A stretch of DNA of 64,000 nucleotides from Priapulus caudatus (taxonomy: Eukaryota > Priapulida > Priapulimorpha > Priapulimorphida > Priapulidae): contig NW_014577881.1 of assembly GCF_000485595.1 (NCBI RefSeq), positions 2,773 to 66,772 on the forward strand. The letters run 5' to 3'. How positions within the stretch are numbered: position 1 is the stretch's first letter; the number at the start of each line of letters is the position of its first letter. This document shows, piece by piece, positions 1-46,250 of the stretch. The position numbers and the translations under genes were made by a program. Below the pieces are notes generated by a model. It had not been told where the DNA came from. It did not search any database and worked only from the letters and a program-made list of their open reading frames with translations.

Positions 1-56
1 GGCGGAACACGGGAGACAGAGGAGAGAGGAGACTACACACAACACACCACGCACAC

Positions 57-57
<1 letters not shown>

Positions 58-96
<39 letters not shown>
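58..96. repeat. (GA)n microsatellite
   Basis: About 39 bp of pure AG dinucleotide, followed by imperfect GA-rich sequence to about 117. Confidence 0.95.
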
Positions 97-98
<2 letters not shown>

Positions 99-120
99 GG
101 AGAGAGAGGGAGAGAAAAGG

Positions 121-340
121 GTGTTACGAAAACGAAGACCTCGAAAACAAAGACCGAAGACCAAAGACATCAAAAACGAAGACCCAAAAACGAAGACCCC
201 CTCAACCAGGCTATTAGTACCACAACATCGAGGAAGAGTCTGCTAGTGCCCTGACGTATAAAATATGGTATTTTGGCAGTTTGATGAAGGTCTTCGTTTT
301 CGTAATTTGGGAGTCAAATCACGAAAACGAAGACCCCGCT
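121..340. repeat. GAAGACC short-motif repeats with a 15-bp hairpin
   Basis: The motif AAAACGAAGACC recurs several times at 127-200. It reappears as an inverted pair: 289-303 reads GGTCTTCGTTTTCGT and 321-335 is its exact reverse complement, leaving a 17-base loop. No coding sequence is seen from 1 to 1578; the rest of that stretch is AT-rich and unremarkable. A remnant of a transposable element is possible but I cannot name a family. Confidence 0.7.
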
Positions 341-1578
341 AGATTTCATCGATATGCAACGGATTCGCTCAAAAATACAGTACGAAGAACATTCAGGCGA
401 AGACTCATCATGCTTGCGGAAACACTGATTAATTTTGTCCCATTTTAATCATCCGCCTTTCAGATCTAGACATACAAGAGTGATAATATAATAATGGCTT
501 TATTGGCATCTTGTAACAACCATTTACATCAATATATTGATCCAATAAAGAAATATGGAACAGAGTATATTGTGATGAAACACAAATTGAGCTAACTTTT
601 AATAACGTTTATTATAAACTTGAAATCGAAACTTCGAAAATCGAAGAGCTTCAACTTTAGTTATTAACTTTAATTAATAAGAACGATTGATTGAATGATT
701 TTTGCACCGAAGGCAGCTCATATTAAAAAGACTTAAGTAACTTATGTTGAAATCGTACAGGATTGAAAGAACCGGTTAAATCCCTAATTTAATGAGAGCG
801 TTCTCCAACCTAATAACGCACACTTTTATCAACATTCAAACCAAGTGCATTATCGTACAACCTGGAGTTTTGCTTCAGTTATAAAACGTGCTGCTCAGTC
901 GTGCAACGAGGTGAGCTTTATAAAAGCTGCGCCCTATTTTGTTTAGGCCATGTACGTTATTTTACGAAGCACAATGTCCACTATTATTTTGGTCACACGA
1001 TCGATAGATAATTAATATTTTTGAAATGTTTTTCAAGAAAAACAAACATTTTACTCATTAATATAAGATATACTATCCTTATAATTGTAATTCTGAGTGT
1101 AAACGTGTTATTTTCATCTTAATATTAAAGTTACGAGATGGTCTGGGCTCTCGTAATGTTAAGATAATATTTGCGAGGATTTTTCGTTCTCGTAACTTTT
1201 CGATGTTTCTGTCAACGGTTTACAAGTGGAAGTTAATGTTAAAGGCCTTCTTTAGTGATATCTCTAAACTGTCAAATTTTTACAATTATTTGAAGCTAGT
1301 ATCAACACGTAAATAACAAAAGCATTCGTATATTTTTTGGTTGCCTCTGTGATATTAAAACACGTCTTGATGTTGGGTCTATGAATGTTGAAAATCATTT
1401 ATTCTGCCAAACCGGCCACCAGGCTGGGAAAACGGCCTGCTGTGACGGTCAGGCTAGGTTTTTCCCGTGTTGCATCGCACACAAAGCCTGCCATCACTGC
1501 CATGAGCACAAAGCGATCCTCGACTGTAGCTTATAATATATAACCAAGATATAACTTACAATACAACTTGAAAGTATT

Positions 1579-2573
1579 ATGGTTTACCGGTGTGTTGTGT
1601 ACGGATGTTCTAACACGTCAGGTCAACTTGTGTCGCTACATGAATTCCCTAACGACTATGCTAGACGTCGTCAGTGGGTACAGTTCGTCAAAAGCACACG
1701 AAAGTGGGATAGCAAGACGTTGAAGAACCTTTCGTCGTCTTCTGCTCACGTTTGTAGCAAACATTTTACAAATGAAGCGTTTGAAAACTATATGCAAGTG
1801 GAAATGGGTTTGGTAAAGAGGCTTATCTTGAGAAAGGTAGGTTAAATTACTACTACTACTAGTACTAGCCTAAGATTCGTAAGCAGTACATTTGATTTAT
1901 TTTGTCACTCTCAGTGCTAGTTTTACTAATGAGTAATGGCCACTAGCGGATTAAAGGGCGGGCAACAGGGGCACGGTTGCCCCCCCCCACATTTGGGGCC
2001 CCCCATAAATTTCATTAATTTCATAAATTTCAGCATAAATTTCCAGATAATTTCTAAGAGTATGAAAGTAAAATCTGTCCCCAACTGACATACAGACATA
2101 CTAGTAGATATATCAGAAACATAAACTAGACTGACAATACATTTATGCAGCCACAAATGCTCGTAAACGTTTGCAAACGTTGTTGTGATATGTATAGAAA
2201 TAAAAAGTAATACATGTATTGTTCAGTATATGACCTGTCCAAGTAATTCAACACTTACACACAGTAAAGAATCGTTGATGAAGTTAACAATGATTCTATG
2301 GTTATGAATGTTACTAATGCTTCATTTGGGATCATAACAATGTGTTTTGCAGATTACATTCCGACGTTGCTGGAGCTTCTCTGTCAAGTTGTGGAACACC
2401 CGCAGTCTTACCAGGACCTCTTCAACAGCATACAAGTACCAGCTTCTGTGTGTTCACAGTATGCTCGGCCAGACAAAGACGTAGCAGCTGCCAATACACT
2501 CACGTTTCATGCGCAAAACGTAAACAAATGCTGCAAAGTGACAGTGGTTTACGTGACGTCTACTATGGTGTAA
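1579..2573 (+). CDS. THAP-domain (C2CH zinc finger) protein, two exons
   Basis: Exon 1 is 1579-1840 and exon 2 is 2353-2573, predicted 160 aa. Exon 1 encodes a canonical THAP zinc finger, a zinc-dependent sequence-specific DNA-binding fold found in animal regulators and in P-element-type transposases. The C2CH ligands are C5, C10, C59 and H62, with HEFP at 21-24 and the conserved Trp at 33. If the donor is the second GT (at 1841, GTTAAA) rather than the stronger-looking GTAGGT at 1837, exon 2 continues in frame as DYIPTLLEL, matching the hydrophobic 'AVPT' box that normally closes THAP domains; the stronger donor would give a different frame that soon stops. The C-terminus after the finger is short and unrecognised, so this is either a small THAP factor or a transposon-derived fragment. 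Very sure of the domain, less sure of exon 2. Confidence 0.75.
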
Positions 2574-3588
2574 ATTAGCTGTAAATTTCAGTCGAATTTC
2601 TAATTCATTTCTAATTTGAATCGCATTGTTCGCTTGGATGCATTGTTTTTTCCCAGCTCGCAGCTTGCACATCCCCAGATTCCACAGTGTGTACAGTGTA
2701 TATAGTAGTGATGTCACGATCATCGATTATACTCGATCATCGGTTGAACAGTGGCTCGAACCAAGTGCTTGGTTATCAAAATCCATAATCGATTTCATCG
2801 GAAAAAAAAGAAGAGATATCATCGCTACTATACAAGTTATCCTTTATTAACATACATGTATTATACACACAGTAGTAAACAGTGCAAAACAACAGTAAAC
2901 AGGGCTAAACAAGCACATGACATGCACAACACGTACATGCACACGACGTTACGCACACGCAGGCATTCAACACCCGAGTAACCGATTGTAACCGATCATC
3001 GGTTACTTGGGTCCAACCGATGACTCGATTATGAAATTTACACGACCATTGACAACGAGCTTGCGCGATGACTAGTATATAGTGTATTATATAGTGTATA
3101 TAGTGTATATAGTGTATATATTTCAGTTAGCTGTTGTAATCATCATAATGTGCATGCCTTCACATTGAGTATGTTATAGTTTTAGGTACATAAAAATAGT
3201 AAAGTTAAATGTTGTTACATGTTTGGCACTTTGTTATTGTATTCTAAATAGATACTTAGGTGAAATGCATTAGGTAGCAGATGTTTTCTATTATTGATAT
3301 ATTTCGGCGACGCAATCGGTGTCGGTCTCCATCGATCGCCTAGTGTGCGCATGTTTTGCAACATTTGTGGCAATCACAAGAGATTTGTTATCGTGCTGCT
3401 AGCGACGAAAGGTCGCCTCGTGTGTGGCCGCCTTAAGCGGTTCCTCTATCGCAGGTTTGCCAGCAGCGCAATGAACTATATATTTGTATGGAAAAAAAAT
3501 TACAGTTCTAGTAAATATTTGTTGGTATATTTCTATTCTTTGATTAAAAATACATTTCCATCGTAAAATAGAGCAAATTAGTAATTGC
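2574..3588. other. Non-coding stretch with a possible inverted-repeat element
   Basis: Between about 2715 and 3045 there are inverted, related motifs (ATCATCGGTTGAAC near 2735-2752; the opposite-strand version around 3010-3035, with further ATCATCGGTTAC copies near 2995). This suggests a decayed MITE-like element, but the arms are imperfect and I could not define ends or a target duplication. Short ORFs here do not look like conserved proteins. Confidence 0.3.
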
Positions 3589-3589
3589 C

Positions 3590-3760
3590 ACTTATCAGTT
3601 TCGTACGATACGGATGAGCAGTCAATTTGCATTGATGAAGATGAAAATGAAGTAGATATAGACAATGAAGTTGAATATGTAGAAGATAGTTGTATTCAGC
3701 CGTACATGTTTGAGCCATTGGCCAACGATGACGCGGGCATCTATTCCGGGATGTTAGTCT
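3590..3760 (+). pseudogene. Inverted partial copy of exon 1 of the P2X7-like gene
   Basis: Read on the + strand this segment encodes about 56 residues ending in a stop at 3758-3760, including IQPYMFEPLAND and a long Asp/Glu-rich stretch. It is nearly identical in DNA and protein to the minus-strand first exon of the P2X7-type gene (5664-5813). The copy has no internal stop or frameshift over the shared part, so it is recent or constrained. It lacks the original initiator Met and ends where it meets the last exon of the minus-strand gene, overlapping that gene's stop codon at 3754-3756. Confidence 0.7.
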
Positions 3761-4421
3761 AATGATGGCAACTTGAATCCACAGTATTCGTCGGATGTAA
3801 ATCTTTCGCGTATTGCGTGCACAACACAAGCAGGGAGCACCACTCGAAAATTTTTCCCTAAATATCCCCAACACCAGCGAACAAAATGCCTATAGGCTGC
3901 ATATCTGTATTGCCTGAAACAAAGAACATTGTAAATGTTACATAATGTTTATCAATGTTGATGTTTATGGAAACAAAATTAAATACCAGTTTTAAAACTG
4001 CAACTGATGCACAATCCCATGAAATTTGGAAGTATTATTAAGCTTTTGTGCTAGAAGGTAAATGGTTAGCAAATGAATACTCACTCATGTTGATTGCGCT
4101 CATGCATGTCCCCATATTCTTGGCGATAGGCATAATACACTGCCTGGAGATTCCATGGGTCTAAAGCCACAGCCTGGAATCCTGGGTGTAATGTCATGCA
4201 GCCTAGTGCCTGGTCTGCTTCCTCACACTTGGCAATGACCTGTGCCACTTCCTTGCAGCACACACACTCAGTTGCTGTTGGCATTGCAACACAATTGTTG
4301 CAGCTACACCTGAAATTGTACATATGCCAAATAAGTGTTTTTGTGTAAAGAAACTTTTTGCAGTATGTCGTGACTCATATTCGGCATAAACATCCAACTG
4401 TCATATTAATTATTATGAGCA

Positions 4422-4492
<71 letters not shown>

Positions 4493-5841
4493 TATGCATT
4501 GTAGACTTTACTACCGGATTAAACCACATTAATACTCAGACAATAAAATCGGTTCCAACCTACGTTTCAACTGACCTCAGGGTTAAACGCTACATGCATA
4601 TATATATTAATTATTATACTCATACTGTATTATGTATATACACTGAGTTTCTTACAATACAAGAGTCAAGAACTAAATGCTCAATTTACACGTGAAATAA
4701 TATTATTACTAATATTACTGCATAAATTCTACGTAAGTCCTGTCATAATTTCCACTACGCTAAAACATTTACCACTATTGGCTATTTGCTTTATAATTAG
4801 TCACTATAATTATAAAGTCAGTAGTAGAATGAGAAATCTTACAAGTTACAGTAGCCCGACCAGGCTGTGCGACGGATTGGCTATACATTGTGAATACTAG
4901 GGGTATTCTAACCCTAGCATTAGCAATACAGTTTCTTGGAGCTAAAGTTACGTACAGTTGCATAATCGGTTGAAAAAAAAACTCCTCCTCCACCAGCTTC
5001 TCCCCCTCCTCCACCACCTTATCCCCCTCCTCCACCACCTTCTCCCTTCTCCCCCTCCTCCTTCTCCACCAGCTTCTCCCCTCCTTCTCCACCACCTCGA
5101 TCTCTTCTCCCTCTCCTCCTTCTCCACCAGCTTCTCCCTTCCTCCTTCTCAACCACCTTCTCCCCTTCCTCCTTCTCCACCAGCTTCTCCCCTCCTCCTC
5201 CACCAGCTTCTCCCCCTCCTCCACCACCTTCTCCCTTCTCCCCCTCCTCCTTCTCCACCAGCTTCTCCCCTCCTTCTCCACCACCTCGATCTCTTCTCCC
5301 TCTCCTCCTTCTCCACCAGCTTCTCCCTTCCTCCTTCTCCACCACCTTCTCCCCTTCCTCCTTCTCCACCAGCTTCTCCCTTCTCCCCTTCCTCATTCCT
5401 AGCGATATTGAGTCGGCCATACGGCCGCCGTGCATATAGCCATATTTAATCTTATCCACACGACCGCCGTGCGTATAGACATATTGAGTCGGGCCACACG
5501 GCCGCCGTCCCTATTTGGCCTGTACCGAAAGCAAAAGCATTTCATTTTGTGCACCTAGTACCTACAAATTACAATGAAATACTGAGCTAAACTCACCATT
5601 CAGCAACACTTAATTGCAGTCTTCCTTCTGGTTCGACGTTGCCTTGAACATCATCATGAACGATGGCCGGGTAATCGTTGGCCAATGGCTCAAACATGTA
5701 CGGCTGAATACAACTATCTTCAACATGTTCCACTTCATTGTCTATATCTACTTCATTTTCATCTTCATCAATGCTGATTGACTGTTTATCCGTATCGTAC
5801 GAAACTGATAAGTCTAGAGACGACTCTGAATCGGTGTTCAC
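3754..5841 (-). CDS. Stand-alone P2X7 C-terminal (ballast) domain protein, three exons
   Basis: Exons on the minus strand: 5841-5597, 4309-4085, 3913-3754; all introns GT-AG, phases agree, 209 aa. Residues 1-44 are acidic; IQPYMFEP follows at 45-52. From W82 the protein matches the zinc-binding cytoplasmic 'ballast' domain of the P2X7 receptor: C83, C85, C88, C97, C99, C100, C110, C119 and H123 as candidate metal ligands, then LHPGF, a YRxY/YRHFVRW block and the terminal YCGFKLP motif corresponding to the YSGFK end of P2X7. The channel part of a P2X receptor (two membrane segments, extracellular loop) is absent and no exon for it is seen. Ballast domains without the channel are known in invertebrates as multigene families; their role is unknown to me. 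Intron 1 holds a (TA)n tract-free 3' half and a long homopurine repeat. Confidence 0.8.
4422..4488. repeat. (TA)n microsatellite
   Basis: About 60 bp of alternating TA inside intron 1 of the P2X7-like gene. Confidence 0.95.
4980..5396. repeat. Polypyrimidine/polypurine minisatellite
   Basis: About 415 bp made of variants of CTCCTCCACCAGCTTCTCCC on the + strand (purine-rich on the strand in which the P2X7-like gene is transcribed). A higher-order period of about 188 bp is visible from the marker CTCGATCTCTTCTCCCTC, present near 5096 and again near 5284. Long ORFs of (KVVEKEEGR)n type on the minus strand and Ser/Pro/Leu type on the + strand follow from the repeat and are not genes. Confidence 0.9.
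5400..5520. repeat. Short duplicated CGGCCGCCGT-containing segments
   Basis: Three related copies of a roughly 55-bp unit, each with a GCCGCCGTGC-like core followed by ATAG..CATATT, directly next to the polypyrimidine array in intron 1 of the P2X7-like gene. Confidence 0.6.
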
Positions 5842-7014
5842 ATTAGGCTACATTGTACACGCTTGGCAACGGGTAAACAAGCGCGAGTGCCTCGCCTGAC
5901 GTCACACTACGTCACGCGAAAAGATAGGGGGCGCTTTTGCGTTCCAGCAAATTCTTTACATTGTGAACATCAAAAAATATTTTTTTCTCATACACCCGAA
6001 AACCATTCAACCTGTAAATTTCTCAGTAGTTGTACATAACATAGTTAATTTGATATATGTAACTATTTTTCATCACTAAAGGAGGCCTTTAATAATTACA
6101 AATTTGTACTCTTTTCGAGAGTTAATTACGTGAATTTCGAGTCATTTCGAGACATTCTGAGACATTTCGAGTTTTCAAGTGTAGGTATATATCTATATAT
6201 ATATCTATATATTTATTGGGAGCTCCGCGCTTAGGCTTGCCTATATAAGTAGTTAACTAGTTTGATTTCAAATCATTCCGAGAGGTGCATTTCGGTTCGA
6301 GTCATTTCGATGTTTAGGCGGTCCTACTAGTCTTTCTAAACAGTGAACAGAGGATGGGAACCAGGATAGACGAGATAGAGGATACGATTATGTGCATGAC
6401 ATTAGTAAACAAATGTTGACGTTGACAACATGATACGTTCAAGCATTTTGCTGTGAACAAGATGTTACGGTAAATGACGCATATCATACGTTACTGCAAA
6501 ATGTTAAGCAGTGCGAGTGACTAAATTTAATTGAGACGATACTAAAAAGCGTGATTAATAAGCGCTATTATTATTAAGTCGGTGGACTTGAAATGTAGTA
6601 GTAGTAGTAATACTACTATTACTAATACTAATAGTAATAGTCTTACTATTACTATTAGTAACTAATAGTATAGATAATACTAATAGGGCCAAATCGTATT
6701 TGAACCCACGTTAAAACCTTCGCATGGGTGTGTGAACCGTACCTTTGGCGTAATAAGTATATGTCATATAGTCTAGAGTCATTGTGTCAGTGTCAGTGTG
6801 CAGCGTGGCAATGGCGGCCGCCAGTGTTTGTTTGTTGACATGGTTGTGGACGGCATTTTACAGGAAATTGTCGAATAGTAGGTTGAAGAGAGTATATGAA
6901 ACAATTAAGCTTTGGTGGTATTTTGTAATAGATTTTTTATTTATTCTGCATTTATATTAAAATTATTGAAACGCTCCATTATGGTAGCTGTTGGTATATG
7001 ATGTACTACTCTAA

Positions 7015-7140
7015 GCTTATACTATACTAGTATAGTACTGCTCATATGGGTCTATGTCCCCAGGGTCTGCCGGGACGTTACCTGGGTACGGCCGGAATAT
7101 ACCGGAACGTACCTGGTAACTATCGAGAGGGACCGGGTAC
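7015..7140 (+). repeat. Dispersed palindromic repeat, copy 1
   Basis: Shares with 9255-9365 the sequence of motifs CTCATAGGGTCTATGTCCCC, then CCGGAACGTACC-type and GGTATACCGGAAC-type units. Only one end of the element is recognisable here. Confidence 0.6.
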
Positions 7141-8727
7141 AAAAGATGGGCGTTTGGCAAGATGGTTGTTCCCGACGCCGAAAGCGGTTAAGCCGCGCAC
7201 GCTTCGCGGGGACCTGGAGGCGCACCACGACCGCGAGCGGTGTTAGTATGTAGCATCATCGCGCTCGCTATACGAATTCGCGCGCTGAATGGAAGGCGGG
7301 GGCGCGAATGAAGTATAGCGGGCAGCTACATCGCGCGTTTTCGGGAACGTACTATCGGCTCGGCTACATCGGCTTTTGGAGGGGGGCCTTACGATTTTAG
7401 ATTGACACGCGCTTTGTACTCTCGCCGTTTGTATCCGTACTGTCCGTAATTTTCGCTAACTTATCTGGCGTTCTCCATCTCTTTTCTTTTCTCGCACTCC
7501 CACGGTCTGTCTCTCTCTCTCTCTCTCTCGCTTCGCTCTGCCGCACGGGTTAATAGGTATCTACTATACATGCATCAATGGCTGCCGCGCAGGCACAGCT
7601 ATGAACTTGCGCGTTTCAATAAAAATGTAATGCTAATAAATACAATCTTTTACTACGAAAATCACGCGCGCGCAAAAAGCTCCGGGCCAGCGTTTGTTGA
7701 GGATTAGCCATTTGGGGACGCAGTGCCTGGCCGCACGTGAGCAGCGGGGAGGAGGAGTGGCTGGAATGTCCGCGCTCCGCCCTGTTCGTAACGATGTGCT
7801 AATATATAATTTGTGTGTCGTGTGCGGCAGTATTGTTAGGCGTTCGTAGTTAAAACTGCCACGGCCGCCAGCACGTGCGCCGCTTGTCCACGGGCAGGCT
7901 GGGGTCGAGTGAGGTTATGACCATCGCAAGTACGGACAGCCAGGCGTTTTCAGATAAATTAGTGGAAATTCTCAGTGCTAAAAAAATCAATTCAACGGGC
8001 TTTAGCCAATCAGTCGGGGGATATATGGCTACTTACAATTTGATCGAACGTACGGATTCGAGGTAGACTGGTACGGACCTTAACGTCGGCCAAGTATTCT
8101 TTCGCCGACACTAAAGTTATGTAGTGAAGCGTGTGGACTCTCCACACCGCCGGAGCAGTCTACAGTTGATCGACCGATCCTTATTGTGAAAAATACCTTG
8201 AAGATCCCTCAGAGGGCCTCGTGCGGCCAATCTATGGACACGCCTATGTCGAGAATAAAATCAGGGCGTGAGAACGAAAATGCAAACTCGCTTTTCTAGA
8301 GAAATCAAAACGGCCGACCGAGCAAACGAGCAATTACCAGATTTGTATTTTATTCTGCTACGTGCAAGTGAAAGGCTGTGGAATCGCACAACTCCTCAAT
8401 GACGTTATACGTTTATTCTGTACCCAAAGGGCGTGCCCAAAATTTTTCTAATAGGCCAGGAATAGGTTTTTGTCACGCTGCGCGGGTTTTCGCGCGCCTC
8501 CGCGCGGATATCCGGGCGGCAGATCGTCTAGCTGATATGGTGAGGGGTTAGGTTGAGTTAGGGTTAGGGAGTAGTCGTAGGCGTCCCTGACTCGTTAGTG
8601 GAGTAGGCGAGTATCGGTCCGGCATATTAGATGTAGTATTTAGATCCAGGGTACGTTCCGGCAGTACCCTGGGGGACTAGACCCTATCAGCACTAAGTAC
8701 TAGTACTAGTAAGGGTCTCCCAGGATG

Positions 8728-8812
8728 AAATTCAAACAGGGGGAGGGAGAGGGGAGGGGGAAACTAGGGGGAGGGGGGAGGGGAGAACTAGGGGGGTCTC
8801 GGGGGGCGTGTT
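8728..8812 (+). repeat. G-rich tract, possible G-quadruplex
   Basis: Many runs of three to six G separated by A or short spacers on the + strand, inside the TIR element. Confidence 0.7.
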
Positions 8813-9164
8813 TATTTACCGTACGACTATTATAATGCGTATAATCGCACCACACATAGACGGTATTGGGGGTTCTTGTATTTATAGAGAGCCGAGTCGG
8901 TTACAGTTAGTTACAGGTTAACTGTGCTTGTCAGGTAACTTGTGTACTGTCTGCAGTGCATGCGTGGTACGGTAAAATACACTGCGTCGGGTGTCCTGGT
9001 CGAACGGCATTCTTGACGGTCGATTCCCGCGCTGGCAAACTTTTATTGTGGTGGAATTTAACGGGGCGGAGGTAATTGCAAAACGGGGCACAACGATTCA
9101 AACAGGGGGGAGTTTTCCCAAACGGGGCGCGCGCGCCCCGTTTGCGCAACGTAGGGAGAACCCT

Positions 9165-9183
9165 GTAGTAGTACTAGTAGTAG

Positions 9184-9224
<41 letters not shown>

Positions 9225-9265
9225 GTAGTAGTAGTAGTAGTAGTAGTACTAGTAGTATTAGTAGT
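9165..9265. repeat. (TAG/CTA)n compound microsatellite
   Basis: TAG blocks change to CTA and back, giving local inverted symmetry. It borders the right arm of the TIR element. The Val/Leu-rich ORF across it is an artefact. Confidence 0.9.
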
Positions 9266-9799
9266 AGTGCTCATAGGGTCTATGTCCCCCAGGGTACTGC
9301 CGGAACGTACCCTGGGTACGGTCCGGTATACCGGAACCTACCCTGGTAACTGCAGCTCTCTCCCTGTAGGCTCCTCGCTCCGGTTCCATGGAAATAGGAG
9401 ATAAAATTTAATTGTACTGTACAATGTGAATGTAAAAGGGGTTCCGAATTCTGTTTGAATCTCCTGATTAAAAACTACTAGTAGACTCCCTAAGTTAAAA
9501 GAATAAATGCGAAGTTTGAACATGTTTCATCTTGTCTATGCAAAAAATTAGGAAATGCGAATATAAAGGTTTCGGATTATGCATATACTTTGTCGTGCAT
9601 ATGTACATACATTAAATGGATACAACACCGTAGAATTTTAGGGTATATTATGATAGTACAGGGTGCGAAATTAACGCGAGTCCGGAGTCAAATACTCCCT
9701 AATTTACTGTCGGACTCCCTGATTTGACCAGGGGTAGAAATAAGGAGAAAGAAAGAGATGGTCCACAGGACCATCTAGTTTGAAATTTTAGATGGTCTT

Positions 9800-10085
9800 C
9801 CTAAATTTCAAATTGTTCTCATTGTTACATCATGCCAAATATTTTCTATGGTCAACACTGGATTAGCAATAATCCAAACGTCGAAACTTCAAAGTAAATT
9901 ATCATAAAATGGGACCAATAAAATAAATAATAATAAATAAAATAAATAAATAAATAAAATAAATTTCAAATTGTTCTCATTGTTACATCATGCCAAATAT
10001 TTTCTATGGTCAACACTGGATTAGCAATAATCGAAACGTCGAAACTTCAAAGAAAATTATCGTAAAATGGGACCAAAATATTCAA
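9800..10085. repeat. 120-bp direct duplication with an (AAATA)n spacer
   Basis: 9802-9925 and 9963-10085 are near-identical (both contain TGCCAAATATTTTCTATGGT and AATC[C/G]AAACGTCGAAACTT). They are separated by an A-rich AAATAAATAA tract and flanked by ATGGTCC-type repeats at 9750-9790 and 10085-10205. Probably a composite repeat element. Confidence 0.75.
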
Positions 10086-11039
10086 TGGTCCGTCGGACCA
10101 TTTACTTTGAAAATCTGATGGTCCTCCTGATTATTTGATCGGATTTATTTATGGACCATTATGGACCATTATGGACCATGGATCATTGGAATTTATGGAC
10201 CATCGGACCATCGCTTATTTCGATTCCTGTTTCACATATGCGGGAGTCCGTGTGACTCCCTGAAAATTAAATGAAACCAGTTGGTTCCAGAGCACGGCCT
10301 CGCGGAATTACCGTATTTTTCCAGCAAATGTTCTAAGAAAATTTGGCAGACGTGCACCGCAAATGTCCTGCAGTGTCCAAACGTGTAATCACAAGCGGCC
10401 CGGGTGTTACAGATAGCCAGCGTGTGCCGCGCTTGCCGCTAGTGCATGCATGTATGACCAGCAGCGGTGTTGATTGATGTACGGGCCCGATTGTTTCTGT
10501 GGTGCGAAGTGATGTCATGTGCGGAGCATGTTTATTGCTGCGTAGGGGTGACGGGTGCCAGGGAGGGGAGAACGAAAGTAAAACCCTTCCCGGTAGCTCC
10601 CCCATGTTATCATTTTAAACTGGAGAATATTGACCATAAATCACTGCCAACTTTTGATAACTTTTGACTTCCAGGTCAGAGCGTAAAACATGACTGATTG
10701 TGATAGCAAAACTGATATGCTGATAATAGTTCGCATTTGACACCCTCGGAGTGACTTTACTAATTACGAACCCCATTTCCTTCACAGCTATTATCAAGAT
10801 ACTGTGTTACATCATGAAAGAATCAATATGTGTTTACAAATGTGGGCAAGCATTCATAATTTCCCTAGTTCTAGTAGATCTTTTAGCTGAAAGACTTCCA
10901 TAGGAACGCATCTCCAGTTATATAATGCAAGTCAATGGGGAAATGTGATTTATTTTCTAGGAGTAGAATGAACGTATCATGAAAGTGCCGACATTGTTTT
11001 ACTCAACACATTCTTTCAGCTGAGACAACGATAACCAAA

Positions 11040-46209
<35,170 letters not shown>

Positions 46210-46250
46210 AGGTACGTGCATGTGGTTCAGCAAGCATTCGTCGTCTTGAT

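Larger units (their letters stand above)
8640..9365. mobile_element. Non-autonomous element with palindromic terminal inverted repeats
   Basis: 8644-8700 is the reverse complement of 9268-9330: the right arm reads CTATGTCCCCCAGGGTACTG and onward, and the left arm is its inverse. Each arm has an internal palindrome around CCAGGGTAC/GTACCCTGG and abuts a TAGTAC/TAG-type microsatellite. The inside has G-rich tracts and no conserved ORF. No transposase is visible; family unknown. Confidence 0.6.
5842..11039. other. Repeat-rich intergenic region
   Basis: No gene could be supported here. The stretch contains TAG/CTA microsatellites (6595-6690, 9165-9265), a CpG-rich segment (about 7180-7930), a TIR element (8640-9345), a G-rich block (8728-8812) and a 120-bp direct duplication (9800-10085). 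The CpG-rich part could be a promoter or 5' non-coding exon of the downstream VPS13B gene, but nothing in the sequence proves it. Confidence 0.5.

Noticed and set aside
4775-5459. Glu/Lys/Gly-rich and Pro/Ser/Leu-rich ORFs
   Set aside because: Translation of a polypyrimidine minisatellite inside an intron.
7875-8066. 63-codon ORF in a CpG-rich stretch
   Set aside because: No recognised motif, no clear splice context; it may be non-coding 5' sequence of VPS13B, but nothing supports a protein.
8991-9404. 137-codon ORF with a Val/Leu run
   Set aside because: The run is a TAG/CTA microsatellite; the remainder is transposon DNA without homology.
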